NCBI GenBank assembly: GCA_902537575.1
Contig: CACBBX010000001.1
Location: 1-64,000, forward strand
DNA: 64,000 bases
Direction: 5' to 3'
DNA from: an uncultured Pelagibacteraceae bacterium
GTDB taxonomy: Bacteria > Pseudomonadota > Alphaproteobacteria > Pelagibacterales > Pelagibacteraceae
Shown here: positions 45,474 to 55,337 of the stretch, one piece after another
Position numbering within the stretch: position 1 is the first letter of the stretch
Layout: each line of letters starts with the position of its first letter
Position numbers and translations under genes: made by a program
Notes under the pieces: generated by a model
Database searches by the model: none
What the model was told of the DNA's origin: nothing
The model's input: the letters and a program-made list of their open reading frames with translations, nothing else

Positions 45474-45535
45474 AAACCCTTTATAATTGAAATAAAAATT
45501 TAATGCATTTTTTTTAGTCTCTGATAATATGATTT

Positions 45536-45584
45536 AGATAGTCCTTCTTAGCCATCTTTAGCTCCCGGTTTTTAAGGACTATCT
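45536..45584 (+). promoter_or_regulatory. Leader hairpin directly upstream of LysE-family gene
   Basis: Perfect 11-bp inverted repeat AGATAGTCCTT (45536-45546) / AAGGACTATCT (45574-45584), 27-nt loop, 4 nt before the ATG. Confidence 0.6.
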
Positions 45585-45588
45585 TAAA

Positions 45589-46203
45589 ATGTTCCCCCTA
45601 AATTATTTTTTATTTCTTCAAATAATTCTTTTTTTATTCATTACACCTGGACCACCAAGAATTGTCATTGTTTCATATTCTATGAATTATGGAGTTAAAA
45701 AATGTGTTTGGACTGCACTTGGAGATATTACTGCAAATATTATACAAGCCACTTTAGTAATTTTTGTTATAGGATCTTTTTTTTCTGAAAATCCAAATTT
45801 TTTAAATATATTTAAATGGATAGGTGTAGCTTATATTTTATATTTAGCATTTGATATTTATAATTCTAGACCTAAAGAAATTAGTTCGAGTAAAAATTTA
45901 TCAAAAAGTTTTTTTTCTTTTTTTAAAGATGGATTTTTGGTTGCTGGAACTAGTCCAAAGGCTTGGATGTTTTTTCCATTAATTTTTCCACAGTTTATTG
46001 ACTTTAATGAAAATTATTTAATCCAATTTTTAATTTTAATCACAACTTATGTTGTTTTAGATTTTTTATCACTTATTGGTTATGCTTTACTAGCACAAAA
46101 GCTTATTGCTTGGATAAATACAAAACCAAGAACTATTAATACAATTTCTGCGAGTGTATTAGTAATTATTGCAATGATTATTGTTGTAACACAACAATAC
46201 TAA
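45589..46203 (+). CDS. LysE/RhtB family translocator
   Basis: LFLFITPGPPRIVIVSYSMNYGVKKCVWTALGDI, six predicted TM segments. Confidence 0.9.
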   Translation: MFPLNYFLFLQIILFLFITPGPPRIVIVSYSMNYGVKKCVWTALGDITANIIQATLVIFVIGSFFSENPNFLNIFKWIGVAYILYLAFDIYNSRPKEISSSKNLSKSFFSFFKDGFLVAGTSPKAWMFFPLIFPQFIDFNENYLIQFLILITTYVVLDFLSLIGYALLAQKLIAWINTKPRTINTISASVLVIIAMIIVVTQQY

Positions 46204-46293
46204 CAAATTTTTGTGGTCTTTATTGACACTTGCAATTAAGCAAAATTCTTTATTAAATTAATTATTAATTAATTAATAAATAGAGGAAATAAA

Positions 46294-47532
46294 ATGAAAA
46301 TAAATAAAATAATAGTAAGTTTTATTTCTGCAGCTGTAATTTTGTTATCAACATCAGTCGCATCTTTTGCGAAAGTTGTAGGAGATAAAATTGTTTTAGG
46401 TGCAGCAATTTCATTAACTGGTAAATACTCTTCTAATGGTGTTCATACTCAAAACGGTTACAACATGGCCGTAGATAGAATTAACAGCATGGGTGGAGTT
46501 AAAGTTGGTGGTAAAACTTATAAATTTGATATTATCTATTATGACGATGAGTCAAACCCAAAAAGAGCAGCCCAACTTGCTGAAAGATTAATTTCACAAG
46601 ATGGTGTTGAGTTTATGCTTGGTCCATATAGTTCAGGATTAACTAAAGCTATAGCTCCAGTTACGGAAAAGTATGGTGTTCCAATGGTAGAAGCAAATGG
46701 TGCTTCTAGATCTTTGTTTACAAAAGGTTACAAATATCTATTTGCAGTTTTAGCTCCAGCCAACTTATATCTTGATGTTGCTATAGATTTAGCAGTTGAA
46801 AAGAATAATGGAAAAGGTGTAACAGTTGCAATGGCATTTGAGCAAGATGCGTTTTCACAAGACGTAAGACTTGGAGTTTTAGATGCAATTAAAAGAACTG
46901 GCTCTAAAAAGGTAATTGATGATAAATTACCAAAAGAGTTAAATGATATGGCAGCTACTTTAGTAAAAGTGAAGCAAATGAAACCAGATGTTTTAGTTGT
47001 TTCAGGTCATACAAAAGGGGCTCTAACTGCTATCAGACAAATTTCTGAGATGAAAGTAGATGTTCCAATGTTAGCAATGACTCACTGTGATGCAGCTAAA
47101 TTATCAAAGCAACATGGCAAAAACTCACAATATGCTTTATGCGCTTCTCAATGGCATAAAACACTAACTTATAAAGATGACTTCTTTAAAGATGGTATGA
47201 CTTATGATGCAGACTTTACTAAAGAGTTTGGTTATGCACCACCATATCAAGCAGCAGAATCATCAGCTGCTCTATTGGTATTTAAAGATGCATTTGAAAG
47301 AGCAAATTCTTTTGATCAAAAGAAAGTAAGAGATGCTCTTGCAGCTACTAACATGCAAACTTTTTATGGAAACATAAAATTTGCAGAAGGTGGTCAGAAT
47401 GTTGACAAACCAATGGTACTTTTCCAAGTTATGTGTGATGATGGAGGAAAATGTGAAAACAAAGTTGTTGCTCCAACTAAATGGGCTTCAGCTAAATTGA
47501 TTCACCCAATTCCTTCGTGGTCTCAAAGATAA
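46294..47532 (+). CDS. Amino-acid (HAAT-type) ABC transporter substrate-binding protein
   Basis: Signal peptide, GAAISLTGKYSSNGVHTQNGYNMAVDRIN. Confidence 0.93.
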   Translation: MKINKIIVSFISAAVILLSTSVASFAKVVGDKIVLGAAISLTGKYSSNGVHTQNGYNMAVDRINSMGGVKVGGKTYKFDIIYYDDESNPKRAAQLAERLISQDGVEFMLGPYSSGLTKAIAPVTEKYGVPMVEANGASRSLFTKGYKYLFAVLAPANLYLDVAIDLAVEKNNGKGVTVAMAFEQDAFSQDVRLGVLDAIKRTGSKKVIDDKLPKELNDMAATLVKVKQMKPDVLVVSGHTKGALTAIRQISEMKVDVPMLAMTHCDAAKLSKQHGKNSQYALCASQWHKTLTYKDDFFKDGMTYDADFTKEFGYAPPYQAAESSAALLVFKDAFERANSFDQKKVRDALAATNMQTFYGNIKFAEGGQNVDKPMVLFQVMCDDGGKCENKVVAPTKWASAKLIHPIPSWSQR

Positions 47533-47542
47533 ACAAATCTAT

Positions 47543-47583
47543 AAATACCCCCTAATATAATATATATAGGGGGTATTTTTTAT
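47543..47583 (+). terminator. Rho-independent-like hairpin between SBP and permease genes
   Basis: AAATACCCCC (47543-47552) / GGGGGTATTT (47569-47578) followed by a T run. Confidence 0.85.
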
Positions 47584-47593
47584 AGGATTCATT

Positions 47594-48487
47594 ATGGATT
47601 TCATGGTCTTCCAATATCCAATGATTTCTGTTCAAGCATGTTTGGATGGAATTTTACTTGGTATTTTATTTGCATTGATTGCATATGGCATGGCACTTCA
47701 ATGGGGAGTAATGAATATAATTAATATTGCTCAAGGAGATCTAGTTATTTTAGGAGGATATATTGCTTATTTTATGTATCTTTACGGCATTCACCCAGCA
47801 TGGGGAGTTATTGTATCACCAATAATAATGTTTTTTGTAGGTATAGCAATTTACAAACTTGTAATTAATAAAGTCGTCGATAGAGATTTGTTCATATCTA
47901 TCTTAGCTACATTTGGAATAAGTATTCTGTTCATGCAGTTAATGAACTTTGCATTTGGAGCCGATGTTGTTCTTGCAAACTCAGATTATGGAACAACAAT
48001 GCTATTTAATAATAACGTTGTGTTACCAAATTCAAAAATATTTTCAGCTTTTATAAGCATTTTATTCGCTATTTGTTTAGTAATTTACATGAAAAAATCA
48101 AAGCTTGGTCGTGCAATTAGAGCTACAGCCCAAAATGCAAGAGCAGCAAAGATTTTAGGCGTCGACACAGAAAAAGTTTATGCAGCAACTTTTGGAATTA
48201 ATGCAGCTCTTTGTGGAGTTGCTGGAGCACTAATTTCAATTACTTTTACAATTCACCCTTATATGGGATTACCCTATACAATTCGATCATTTATGATCGT
48301 TATTGTTGCAGGATTAGGAAACTTACCTGGTGTTGCAATGTCAGGAATGGGCCTAGGCGTATTTGAAGAATTTGCAGATTATATACTTGGAACTGAATTT
48401 AGAATTGGATCAGTATTTTTGTTATTAGTTTTAATTCTAGTTTACAGAAGATTTAAACTTTCAAGAAAAAGAGAGTATTTAAAATGA
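47594..48487 (+). CDS. Branched-chain amino acid-type ABC permease (LivH-like)
   Basis: GILLGILFALIAYGMALQWGVMNIINIAQGDLVILGGY. Confidence 0.94.
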   Translation: MDFMVFQYPMISVQACLDGILLGILFALIAYGMALQWGVMNIINIAQGDLVILGGYIAYFMYLYGIHPAWGVIVSPIIMFFVGIAIYKLVINKVVDRDLFISILATFGISILFMQLMNFAFGADVVLANSDYGTTMLFNNNVVLPNSKIFSAFISILFAICLVIYMKKSKLGRAIRATAQNARAAKILGVDTEKVYAATFGINAALCGVAGALISITFTIHPYMGLPYTIRSFMIVIVAGLGNLPGVAMSGMGLGVFEEFADYILGTEFRIGSVFLLLVLILVYRRFKLSRKREYLK

Positions 48488-49542
48488 GCATCAGCAAAAA
48501 CAATTTAATTTTATATATTGGAATATTAGTATTTGGTATAGCTGCTCCATTCTTGTTTCCAGCTTTTAAAGTACAGTTATCTATTCTTTGTGTATTAATA
48601 GTTTTAGCAACCACATGGAATATTCAAGGTGGTGAAATGGGATATAATTCATTTGGAAATATACTATTCTATGGCCTTGGAATGTATCTTTGTGCTTCCG
48701 TGCAAGTTGGAATGTTTTTTCCGTTAGCTGAGTGGACAGAAAGTGGTGGTGAGAAAACATTTGTACACACTCCAGCACAATTTTTTCAGGGAATGGCTGT
48801 TGGATTAATCGTTGCTGCAGTTGTGCCTACCATTGTAGCGGGCTTAATTGGGTACTCTATTTTAGGACTTAGAGGACATTATTTTGCAATTTGTACATTA
48901 GGTTTGGGCGTTGCTGCTGGTGAAATTTCTGGAGGAATTGAAATTATTGGAGCTGGACAAGGTTTCACTACTCCACCGTTTCCCGATGTTGGATCTTTAG
49001 ATTCAAGAGGTGAATTTTTCTATTTCTTAAGTTTTTTTGTTTTAGTACTGACTTTCATAGCTGTGAGAGGAATTTACTCAACTAGATTTAAATTAATTTT
49101 AAATGCAATTAGAGACAATGAAGATAAAGCTGAGGCAATGGGAATTGAAACTATGAAGTACAAAATAGTTGGCTGGATGATATCAGCTTTCTTTTGTGGT
49201 CTTGCAGGAGGAATTATGGGAGGTTTAGTTGGATATATTGACTCAACTGATGTTGCATTTGACGGAAGAGAGATGGGAGTTTTCATGGTTTTGATGGCAA
49301 TCTTAGGGGGTAAAGGAACTCTTTGGGGACCAATAATAGGCGCAACAGTGTTTCATATTTTTAAAGAAGGTTTTTGGACATTCTTTTTAGGTTGGCAATA
49401 TGTTGCTCTTGGAGTTTTAATTGTTGTAATAGTTATCTATTTTCCAGAGGGGATAATGGGTTGGTTAAGAGAAAAATACCCTGAGCGATTTGGTGAAGTT
49501 GTAGATGAAAAAGATCGTAAGGCACAGGTGGAACTTAAATGA
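48484..49542 (+). CDS. Branched-chain amino acid-type ABC permease (LivM-like)
   Basis: GLRGHYFAICTLGLGVA, AIRDNEDKAEAMGIET. Confidence 0.94.
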   Translation: MSISKNNLILYIGILVFGIAAPFLFPAFKVQLSILCVLIVLATTWNIQGGEMGYNSFGNILFYGLGMYLCASVQVGMFFPLAEWTESGGEKTFVHTPAQFFQGMAVGLIVAAVVPTIVAGLIGYSILGLRGHYFAICTLGLGVAAGEISGGIEIIGAGQGFTTPPFPDVGSLDSRGEFFYFLSFFVLVLTFIAVRGIYSTRFKLILNAIRDNEDKAEAMGIETMKYKIVGWMISAFFCGLAGGIMGGLVGYIDSTDVAFDGREMGVFMVLMAILGGKGTLWGPIIGATVFHIFKEGFWTFFLGWQYVALGVLIVVIVIYFPEGIMGWLREKYPERFGEVVDEKDRKAQVELK

Positions 49543-50279
49543 GTATTTTAGAAGTAAGCAACGTAAGTAAATCATTTGGCGGTGTAAAAGCTAATGTTGA
49601 TATTTCAATGAATGTTGAAAAAGGTAGAATAGTTGGATTAATTGGTCCAAATGGATCTGGTAAAACAACATTGTTTAATTCAATAGTTGGAACATACCCA
49701 ATTGATAATGGTTCAATTAAGTTTAATGATAAAGAGGTTTCCGAATTACCAGTGCCAGTTATTGCAAAACTTGGATTGTTAAGAACTTTTCAACAAACTC
49801 GAATTTATGGAAAGCTTAATTGTGTAGAAAATATGCTGATCAGTCACAAAGGTAGTGATGAGAGTTTAATGAAGATCTTTTCAACTATTCCAAAAGAACT
49901 CACAGAAAAAGCAGAAAATTTATTAAATTTTGTGGGTTTATATCAAAAAAGAAATTTGAGAGCAGGTGATTTATCTTTTGGACAGCAAAAATTGTTGGAA
50001 TTAGCTATGGCACTAATGAATGAGCCAGAAATGCTTTTATTAGATGAACCAACAGCTGGAATTAATCCAACATTGATTAATGGAATTATAGACAGGTTAA
50101 TTAAAGTAAACCAAGATTTTGGAATTACTCTTTTGGTTATCGAACACAATATGAGAGTGATTATGCAGCTGGCTGAAAATATTTTCTGTTTAGCGCATGG
50201 CAAAATGTTAGCCAATGGGTCACCTGATGAAATTAAAAATGATAAGCGCGTAATAGATGCGTATTTAGGAGCTCAATAA
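49539..50279 (+). CDS. ABC ATP-binding protein (LivG-like)
   Basis: GPNGSGKTTLFN, LSFGQQKLLELAMAL, MLLLDEPTAGINP. Confidence 0.95.
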   Translation: MSILEVSNVSKSFGGVKANVDISMNVEKGRIVGLIGPNGSGKTTLFNSIVGTYPIDNGSIKFNDKEVSELPVPVIAKLGLLRTFQQTRIYGKLNCVENMLISHKGSDESLMKIFSTIPKELTEKAENLLNFVGLYQKRNLRAGDLSFGQQKLLELAMALMNEPEMLLLDEPTAGINPTLINGIIDRLIKVNQDFGITLLVIEHNMRVIMQLAENIFCLAHGKMLANGSPDEIKNDKRVIDAYLGAQ

Positions 50280-51064
50280 TGTCTAATCAATATGAAGTAT
50301 TAGGAAAAGCTCCTGGCCCAGAAGATTTAAAAAAATTATCACCAAGTGAAATACATTTAACTATTAAAGGTTTAAATGCTGGTTATGGAAAAATGGAAAT
50401 TTTGCATAATTTTGATTTATTTGTGAACAAGGCACAGTCTTTATGTTTAATAGGTCCAAATGGTGCAGGAAAATCTACGATACTTCATTCTATTTATGGG
50501 TTTACTAATATTTTTTCAGGTCAAATAGAAATTGATGGCAAAGAAATTACAAATTTAACACCAGCAGAAAAGCTAAAATCTGTAGGTATAGCTTATATAC
50601 TTCAAGATAATTCAGTATTTCCTGACATGACAGTCGAAGAAAATTTATTAATGGGTGGATATATAAAAGAAAATACAGACGAGTCCTATCAAGAAGCTGA
50701 AAGAATTTTTGAGAAATACGAAAGATTAAGAAATAGAAGAAACCAGCCAGCAAAAGTTTTATCGGGAGGAGAGCGAAGATTGTTAGAAATTTCTAGAGCC
50801 CTTGTGATGAAACCATCAGTTTTATTAGTTGACGAGCCATCGATTGGATTAGAACCAAGATATATTGATATGGTTTTTGAAATTTTAAGAGATCTTCAGG
50901 AAAATGAAAAAAAAACAATCATTCTTGTTGAGCAAAATGCTAAAAAAGGATTAGAATTTGCAGATATAGGATACGTCTTAGTATCTGGCGAAACTGCTAT
51001 AGCTGGCAAAGGAGATGATTTACTTAAAAATCCGGATGTTGGTCGACTATTCCTTGGTGGCTGA
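50279..51064 (+). CDS. ABC ATP-binding protein (LivF-like)
   Basis: GPNGAGKSTILHSI, LSGGERRLLEISRAL, VLLVDEPSIGLEP. Confidence 0.95.
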   Translation: MSNQYEVLGKAPGPEDLKKLSPSEIHLTIKGLNAGYGKMEILHNFDLFVNKAQSLCLIGPNGAGKSTILHSIYGFTNIFSGQIEIDGKEITNLTPAEKLKSVGIAYILQDNSVFPDMTVEENLLMGGYIKENTDESYQEAERIFEKYERLRNRRNQPAKVLSGGERRLLEISRALVMKPSVLLVDEPSIGLEPRYIDMVFEILRDLQENEKKTIILVEQNAKKGLEFADIGYVLVSGETAIAGKGDDLLKNPDVGRLFLGG

Positions 51065-51768
51065 TGATTAATAAGGAGTTTTTCTTTAAGGGATATAAAT
51101 CAATTCTCGCATCTGACAGTCCTGCAATAGCTTTGGGTTGTTGTTTCGTTGCTATAGGAGCTTTACTCAAAAATTTGGGATTTAACATTCAAGAAAGTAT
51201 TTTTTCTACAATGTTAACTTATGCTTTGCCAGGTTCATTAGTAATGGCGGAGTCATTATTAGTTGGAGCATCATTACTAAATATTTTTTTAGCAGTTTGG
51301 TTTGTTAATGCTAGACTTTACCCAATGGCAGTTTCTTTGTTTCCACTAATGATGCATAAAAATCAACCTAAATGGAAATACTACTTTTCATGCCATTTCA
51401 TTGCTGTATCCGCTTGGTTGATAATGAAAAGTAACTATAAAAAAGTTCCCAAGGAACAAAGAATTGATTTTTGGATTGGGATAGGTAGCGCAACGTGGAG
51501 TGTAGCAGTTTTAGGCACTTTTATAGGTTTTTATTTTTCAGAATATTTAAATAAAGATATGATGATGGGATTAGCTATTCTTAATCCAGTCTATTTCTTG
51601 TGTATGATGGTGGGGGCCTCAAAAACAATTCAAATTACATTGTCAGTTATACTTGGAACAATATTAGGACCTATCTTTTATTTTTTTTCGCCAGAATGGT
51701 CGATTTTATTAGGAGGTATAATTGGTGGAACAATTGCCTATATAATAGGAGAGCTAAATGTCAGTTAG
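51064..51768 (+). CDS. azlC: AzlC family branched-chain amino acid permease
   Basis: AIALGCCFVAIGALLKNLGF, partner AzlD directly downstream. Confidence 0.9.
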   Translation: MINKEFFFKGYKSILASDSPAIALGCCFVAIGALLKNLGFNIQESIFSTMLTYALPGSLVMAESLLVGASLLNIFLAVWFVNARLYPMAVSLFPLMMHKNQPKWKYYFSCHFIAVSAWLIMKSNYKKVPKEQRIDFWIGIGSATWSVAVLGTFIGFYFSEYLNKDMMMGLAILNPVYFLCMMVGASKTIQITLSVILGTILGPIFYFFSPEWSILLGGIIGGTIAYIIGELNVS

Positions 51769-52081
51769 TATTTTTTATGCAATCTTAGTTACTTCACTAG
51801 CAACTTTTATTTCAAGATTTCTTGGAGCTGTAAGCTCACAGGGCATTAAAGAAACTTCAAAATTATTTAAATGGTTTAATTGTTTAGCTTATGCAACTTT
51901 AGCAGCGCTAATAGCTAGAACAATTATTTTTCCTGCTGGTGTTCTTATTGACGTAAGTTATTTAAGCAGAATAATTGTTGTTGTATTGTCATTAGTTGTG
52001 TTCTTTGTATCTAAACAAAATTACGTATATCCCACAGTTTTTTCTGCCTTATGTATGGCAGCAATTAACAATTATTTTTAA
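51758..52081 (+). CDS. azlD: AzlD-like transporter subunit
   Basis: 107-aa polytopic protein overlapping azlC. Confidence 0.85.
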   Translation: MSVSIFYAILVTSLATFISRFLGAVSSQGIKETSKLFKWFNCLAYATLAALIARTIIFPAGVLIDVSYLSRIIVVVLSLVVFFVSKQNYVYPTVFSALCMAAINNYF

Positions 52082-52121
52082 TTCAAATTGATTTATTATT
52101 TAAGTTAATTTAAAATTTAAT

Positions 52122-53033
52122 ATGGAAAAAATTGAGGGAATAGAAGTTCACAATCACAATGACTCTAGCAGAATATTAAATATTCAATTAGATGATGAAA
52201 TTGTAAAAAAATTAATTTTTCCTTTTAACAAATTTGATCTTACCGCACTAGAACTTAAACCATTTACTAGATTTACAATTGCGAAAAGTCTTGACGATTT
52301 AACCAATAATAAACTAAGCAAGTTAATAAATTCGATACTCCGAGATAGGTCAACTGGTTGCTTTATTATTGGCCCTAAAAATATTTCATCAAAAATTAAT
52401 GATAAATTTTTAGTAAAATTGTCAACTGCTGTTGCTCACTTAATTGGAATTCCAAATCATGACTCAATGGCAGGAAAATACTATGCTAGATTTCATGTAA
52501 AGCATGAAGATGCTAGTGACTCTTATTTGAGAAAAGCTTATAGAAATATGGATTTGCACACAGATGGAACATATGTAAGGGAAGTTACAGATTGGTTAGT
52601 TATGACTAAACTAGAAGAGCAAAATGTACAAGGTGGTGAAACTGCAATGTTGCATTTAGATGATTGGGAGCATTGTGATGATTTATCTAATGATCCTGTT
52701 GGACAACAAGATTTCATTTGGGGATCTCCTAAAAGTAAAAATATTGATTATAAAGTGGAGCATCCTGTTTTTTCATTTGATAAAGAAGGAAGACCTAAAA
52801 TTTCATACATTGATCAGTTCCCAGAACCTAAAAATATGGAACAGGGAAATTTTTTACAAAAATTATCTGATGCTTTAGAGGAAAGTAAAAATAAAATAAT
52901 TACTAAATTACCAGTAGGTCATTCCGTTATAGCTAATAATTATTTCTGGCTTCATGGAAGAAAACCATTTAAAGAAAATAAAGAATTAAGTAGGGAATTG
53001 CTGAGAATTAGAGGCTCTTTTTTTGTTAATTAA
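52122..53033 (+). CDS. CsiD/GlaH family 2-oxoglutarate-dependent oxygenase (glutarate hydroxylase-like)
   Basis: YYARFHVKHEDASDSYLRKAYRNMDLHTDGTYVREVTDWLVM, QNVQGGETAMLHLDDWEH, SYIDQFPEPK, NNYFWLHGRKPF closely resemble E. coli CsiD as I recall it. Confidence 0.93.
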   Translation: MEKIEGIEVHNHNDSSRILNIQLDDEIVKKLIFPFNKFDLTALELKPFTRFTIAKSLDDLTNNKLSKLINSILRDRSTGCFIIGPKNISSKINDKFLVKLSTAVAHLIGIPNHDSMAGKYYARFHVKHEDASDSYLRKAYRNMDLHTDGTYVREVTDWLVMTKLEEQNVQGGETAMLHLDDWEHCDDLSNDPVGQQDFIWGSPKSKNIDYKVEHPVFSFDKEGRPKISYIDQFPEPKNMEQGNFLQKLSDALEESKNKIITKLPVGHSVIANNYFWLHGRKPFKENKELSRELLRIRGSFFVN

Positions 53034-53067
53034 TTCAATATAATCAATATAAAGTAATCAAAACTTT

Positions 53068-53835
53068 ATGAATTTAGGATTTATTGGCACTGGCAAAATA
53101 GCATCTTCAGTAATTACTGGAATTTGTACTTCTAAAATTTCCTATAAGAAAATAATAATTTCTCCAAGAAATACAAAAATAGCTAAGGCTTTAAAGGCAA
53201 AATTTAAGAAAATTACCATTGCTAAAACCAATCAGCAAATTGTCGATCAATCAGATTGGGTTTTCTTATCAGTAACTCCAAGCGTTGGAGAAAAAATTAT
53301 TAAAAACTTAAAATTCAAGTCCAAACAGACAGTAATAAGTTTTATTTCTACCATCACATTATCACAATTAAAAAAAGCTATAAAAGTGAAAGCTAAAATA
53401 GTAAGAGCAATACCTCTACCGCCAATCTCGTTAAAGAAAGGACCAGTGCCTATTTGCCCTCCAAATATTAAAGTTAAAAAGTTTTTTAATCATTTAGGAA
53501 CCACTGTTGAAATTAAAAAAGAAAAATCTTCAATTAACTTTTGGACAACTTCAGGCATGATGGCTCCATTTTACGAATTATTAAGAGTGATGACTGATTG
53601 GTTAGTTAGAAAAGGTGTAAAGAGACATAATGCTCAAAAATATATTACTTCTTTATTTTTAGCCTTATCTGAAGATGCAGTTAATAATTCAAAAGAAAAT
53701 TTAAAGTTTTTGGTTAAAGAGTCTCAAACTCCAAAAGGTTTAAACGAGCAAGGTGTTAAAGAGTTATCAAAAGCTGGATTTTATAAATCACTTGAAAAAA
53801 CTTTAAATAGCATTCATCGAAGACTAAATAAATAG
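53068..53835 (+). CDS. Pyrroline-5-carboxylate reductase-like protein
   Basis: NLGFIGTGKIASSVITGI, DWVFLSVTPSVGEKIIKNL; P5CR-like N-terminus, divergent C-terminus. Confidence 0.85.
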   Translation: MNLGFIGTGKIASSVITGICTSKISYKKIIISPRNTKIAKALKAKFKKITIAKTNQQIVDQSDWVFLSVTPSVGEKIIKNLKFKSKQTVISFISTITLSQLKKAIKVKAKIVRAIPLPPISLKKGPVPICPPNIKVKKFFNHLGTTVEIKKEKSSINFWTTSGMMAPFYELLRVMTDWLVRKGVKRHNAQKYITSLFLALSEDAVNNSKENLKFLVKESQTPKGLNEQGVKELSKAGFYKSLEKTLNSIHRRLNK

Positions 53836-53840
53836 ACTGA

Positions 53841-54629
53841 ATGTCAGAAAATATTCTAGAAATTAAAAATTTATCAAAATACTTTGGTGGATTAGCGGCT
53901 GTTTCTGATTGCTCATTAAAAGTTTCAAGAGGTACTATAACAGGAATTATCGGACCCAATGGATCTGGTAAAACAACATTATTTAATTTGATTGCTGGAA
54001 ATTTAAAGTCTTCTGGTGGAGAAGTAATTTTTGATAGCGAAAATATAACAAATGTACCTTCATTTGAATTATTTTCGAAAGGATTATTAAGAACTTTTCA
54101 AATAGCACATGAATTTTCAAACTTATCTGTTTTAGAAAATTTAATGATGGTACCTGGAAATCAATCAGGTGAAAAGTTAACGACAGCATTATTTAAACCA
54201 GGTTTGGTAGCTAAAGAAGAAAATATAATTAAGGAAAAAGCAAAAGAAGTAGTTGAATTTTTAAATCTTAAACATTTATCCAATGAACTTGCTGGAAATC
54301 TTTCCGGGGGACAGAAAAAATTACTTGAACTTGGAAGAACTATGATGGTTGATGCAAAATTAGTTTTATTGGATGAAGTTGGAGCTGGTGTTAACAGAAC
54401 TTTGCTTAAAGATTTAGGTACAGCTATTGAAAAGTTGAATAAAGAAAAAGGTTATACATTTTGTATGATAGAGCATGATATGGACTTTATTGGAAGATTA
54501 TGTGATCCAGTAATAGTAATGGCCGAGGGATCTGTTTTATTTGAAGGCTCAGTTGAGGAAGCAAAAAAAGATGAAAAAGTTATTGAGAGTTATCTTGGTA
54601 GAGGATCAAAATTAAGGGAAAATAATTAA
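53841..54629 (+). CDS. ABC ATP-binding protein (LivG-like), second system
   Basis: GPNGSGKTTLFNLIAGNLK, LSGGQKKLLELGRTM. Confidence 0.95.
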   Translation: MSENILEIKNLSKYFGGLAAVSDCSLKVSRGTITGIIGPNGSGKTTLFNLIAGNLKSSGGEVIFDSENITNVPSFELFSKGLLRTFQIAHEFSNLSVLENLMMVPGNQSGEKLTTALFKPGLVAKEENIIKEKAKEVVEFLNLKHLSNELAGNLSGGQKKLLELGRTMMVDAKLVLLDEVGAGVNRTLLKDLGTAIEKLNKEKGYTFCMIEHDMDFIGRLCDPVIVMAEGSVLFEGSVEEAKKDEKVIESYLGRGSKLRENN

Positions 54630-55336
54630 TGGCTTACTTTGAAGGAATAAAAATGACTGGAGGTTATGGAAATGGTCCAGATATTATTAATTCATGTTCA
54701 GTAGACGTAAATAAAGGTGAAATAGTTTCTATTCTAGGTCCTAATGGAGCTGGAAAGTCCACAGCCATGAAAGCCATGCTTGGTTTACTAAATCTAAAAT
54801 CTGGTGCAGTAAAAATAGGTGGTAAAGATATATCAAAACTTTCTCCACAAGATAGAGTTAAAGAAGGAATTTCTTTCGTACCACAAACAAAAAATGTTTT
54901 CTCAGGAATGACTGTTGAAGAAAATTTAGAAATGGGAGCTTTTCTTTTAAGTAATGAAATAAAAAGTGTAATTGATGAAATTTATGAATTGTTTCCTGTT
55001 TTAAGAGAAAAAAGAGATCAAATGGTTGGAGAATTATCTGGCGGACAAAGACAACAAGTTGCATTAGGAAGAGCTTTAATGATCAAACCAACAGTTTTGA
55101 TGTTAGATGAACCAACTGCAGGTGTTTCACCTATAGTTATGGATGAACTTTTTGATCATATTGTAAAAGTTAAAAAAACTAATGTTGCAATCTTAATGGT
55201 TGAGCAAAATGCCAAACAAGCTTTAAGTATATCTGATAGAGGATATGTTTTAGTAACAGGAGAAAATCGCTATTCAGGAACTGGAAAAGAATTATTAAAC
55301 GATTCAAGAGTCAGAAGCTCTTTTCTAGGAGGTTGA
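54629..55336 (+). CDS. ABC ATP-binding protein (LivF-like), second system
   Basis: GPNGAGKSTAMKAMLG, LSGGQRQQVALGRAL, LMLDEPTAGVSP. Confidence 0.95.
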   Translation: MAYFEGIKMTGGYGNGPDIINSCSVDVNKGEIVSILGPNGAGKSTAMKAMLGLLNLKSGAVKIGGKDISKLSPQDRVKEGISFVPQTKNVFSGMTVEENLEMGAFLLSNEIKSVIDEIYELFPVLREKRDQMVGELSGGQRQQVALGRALMIKPTVLMLDEPTAGVSPIVMDELFDHIVKVKKTNVAILMVEQNAKQALSISDRGYVLVTGENRYSGTGKELLNDSRVRSSFLGG

Positions 55337-55337
55337 T

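Noticed and set aside
45243-45503. 86-aa plus-strand ORF rich in Phe/Cys
   Set aside because: Antisense to the DUF2805-like gene; shadow of Lys-rich codons
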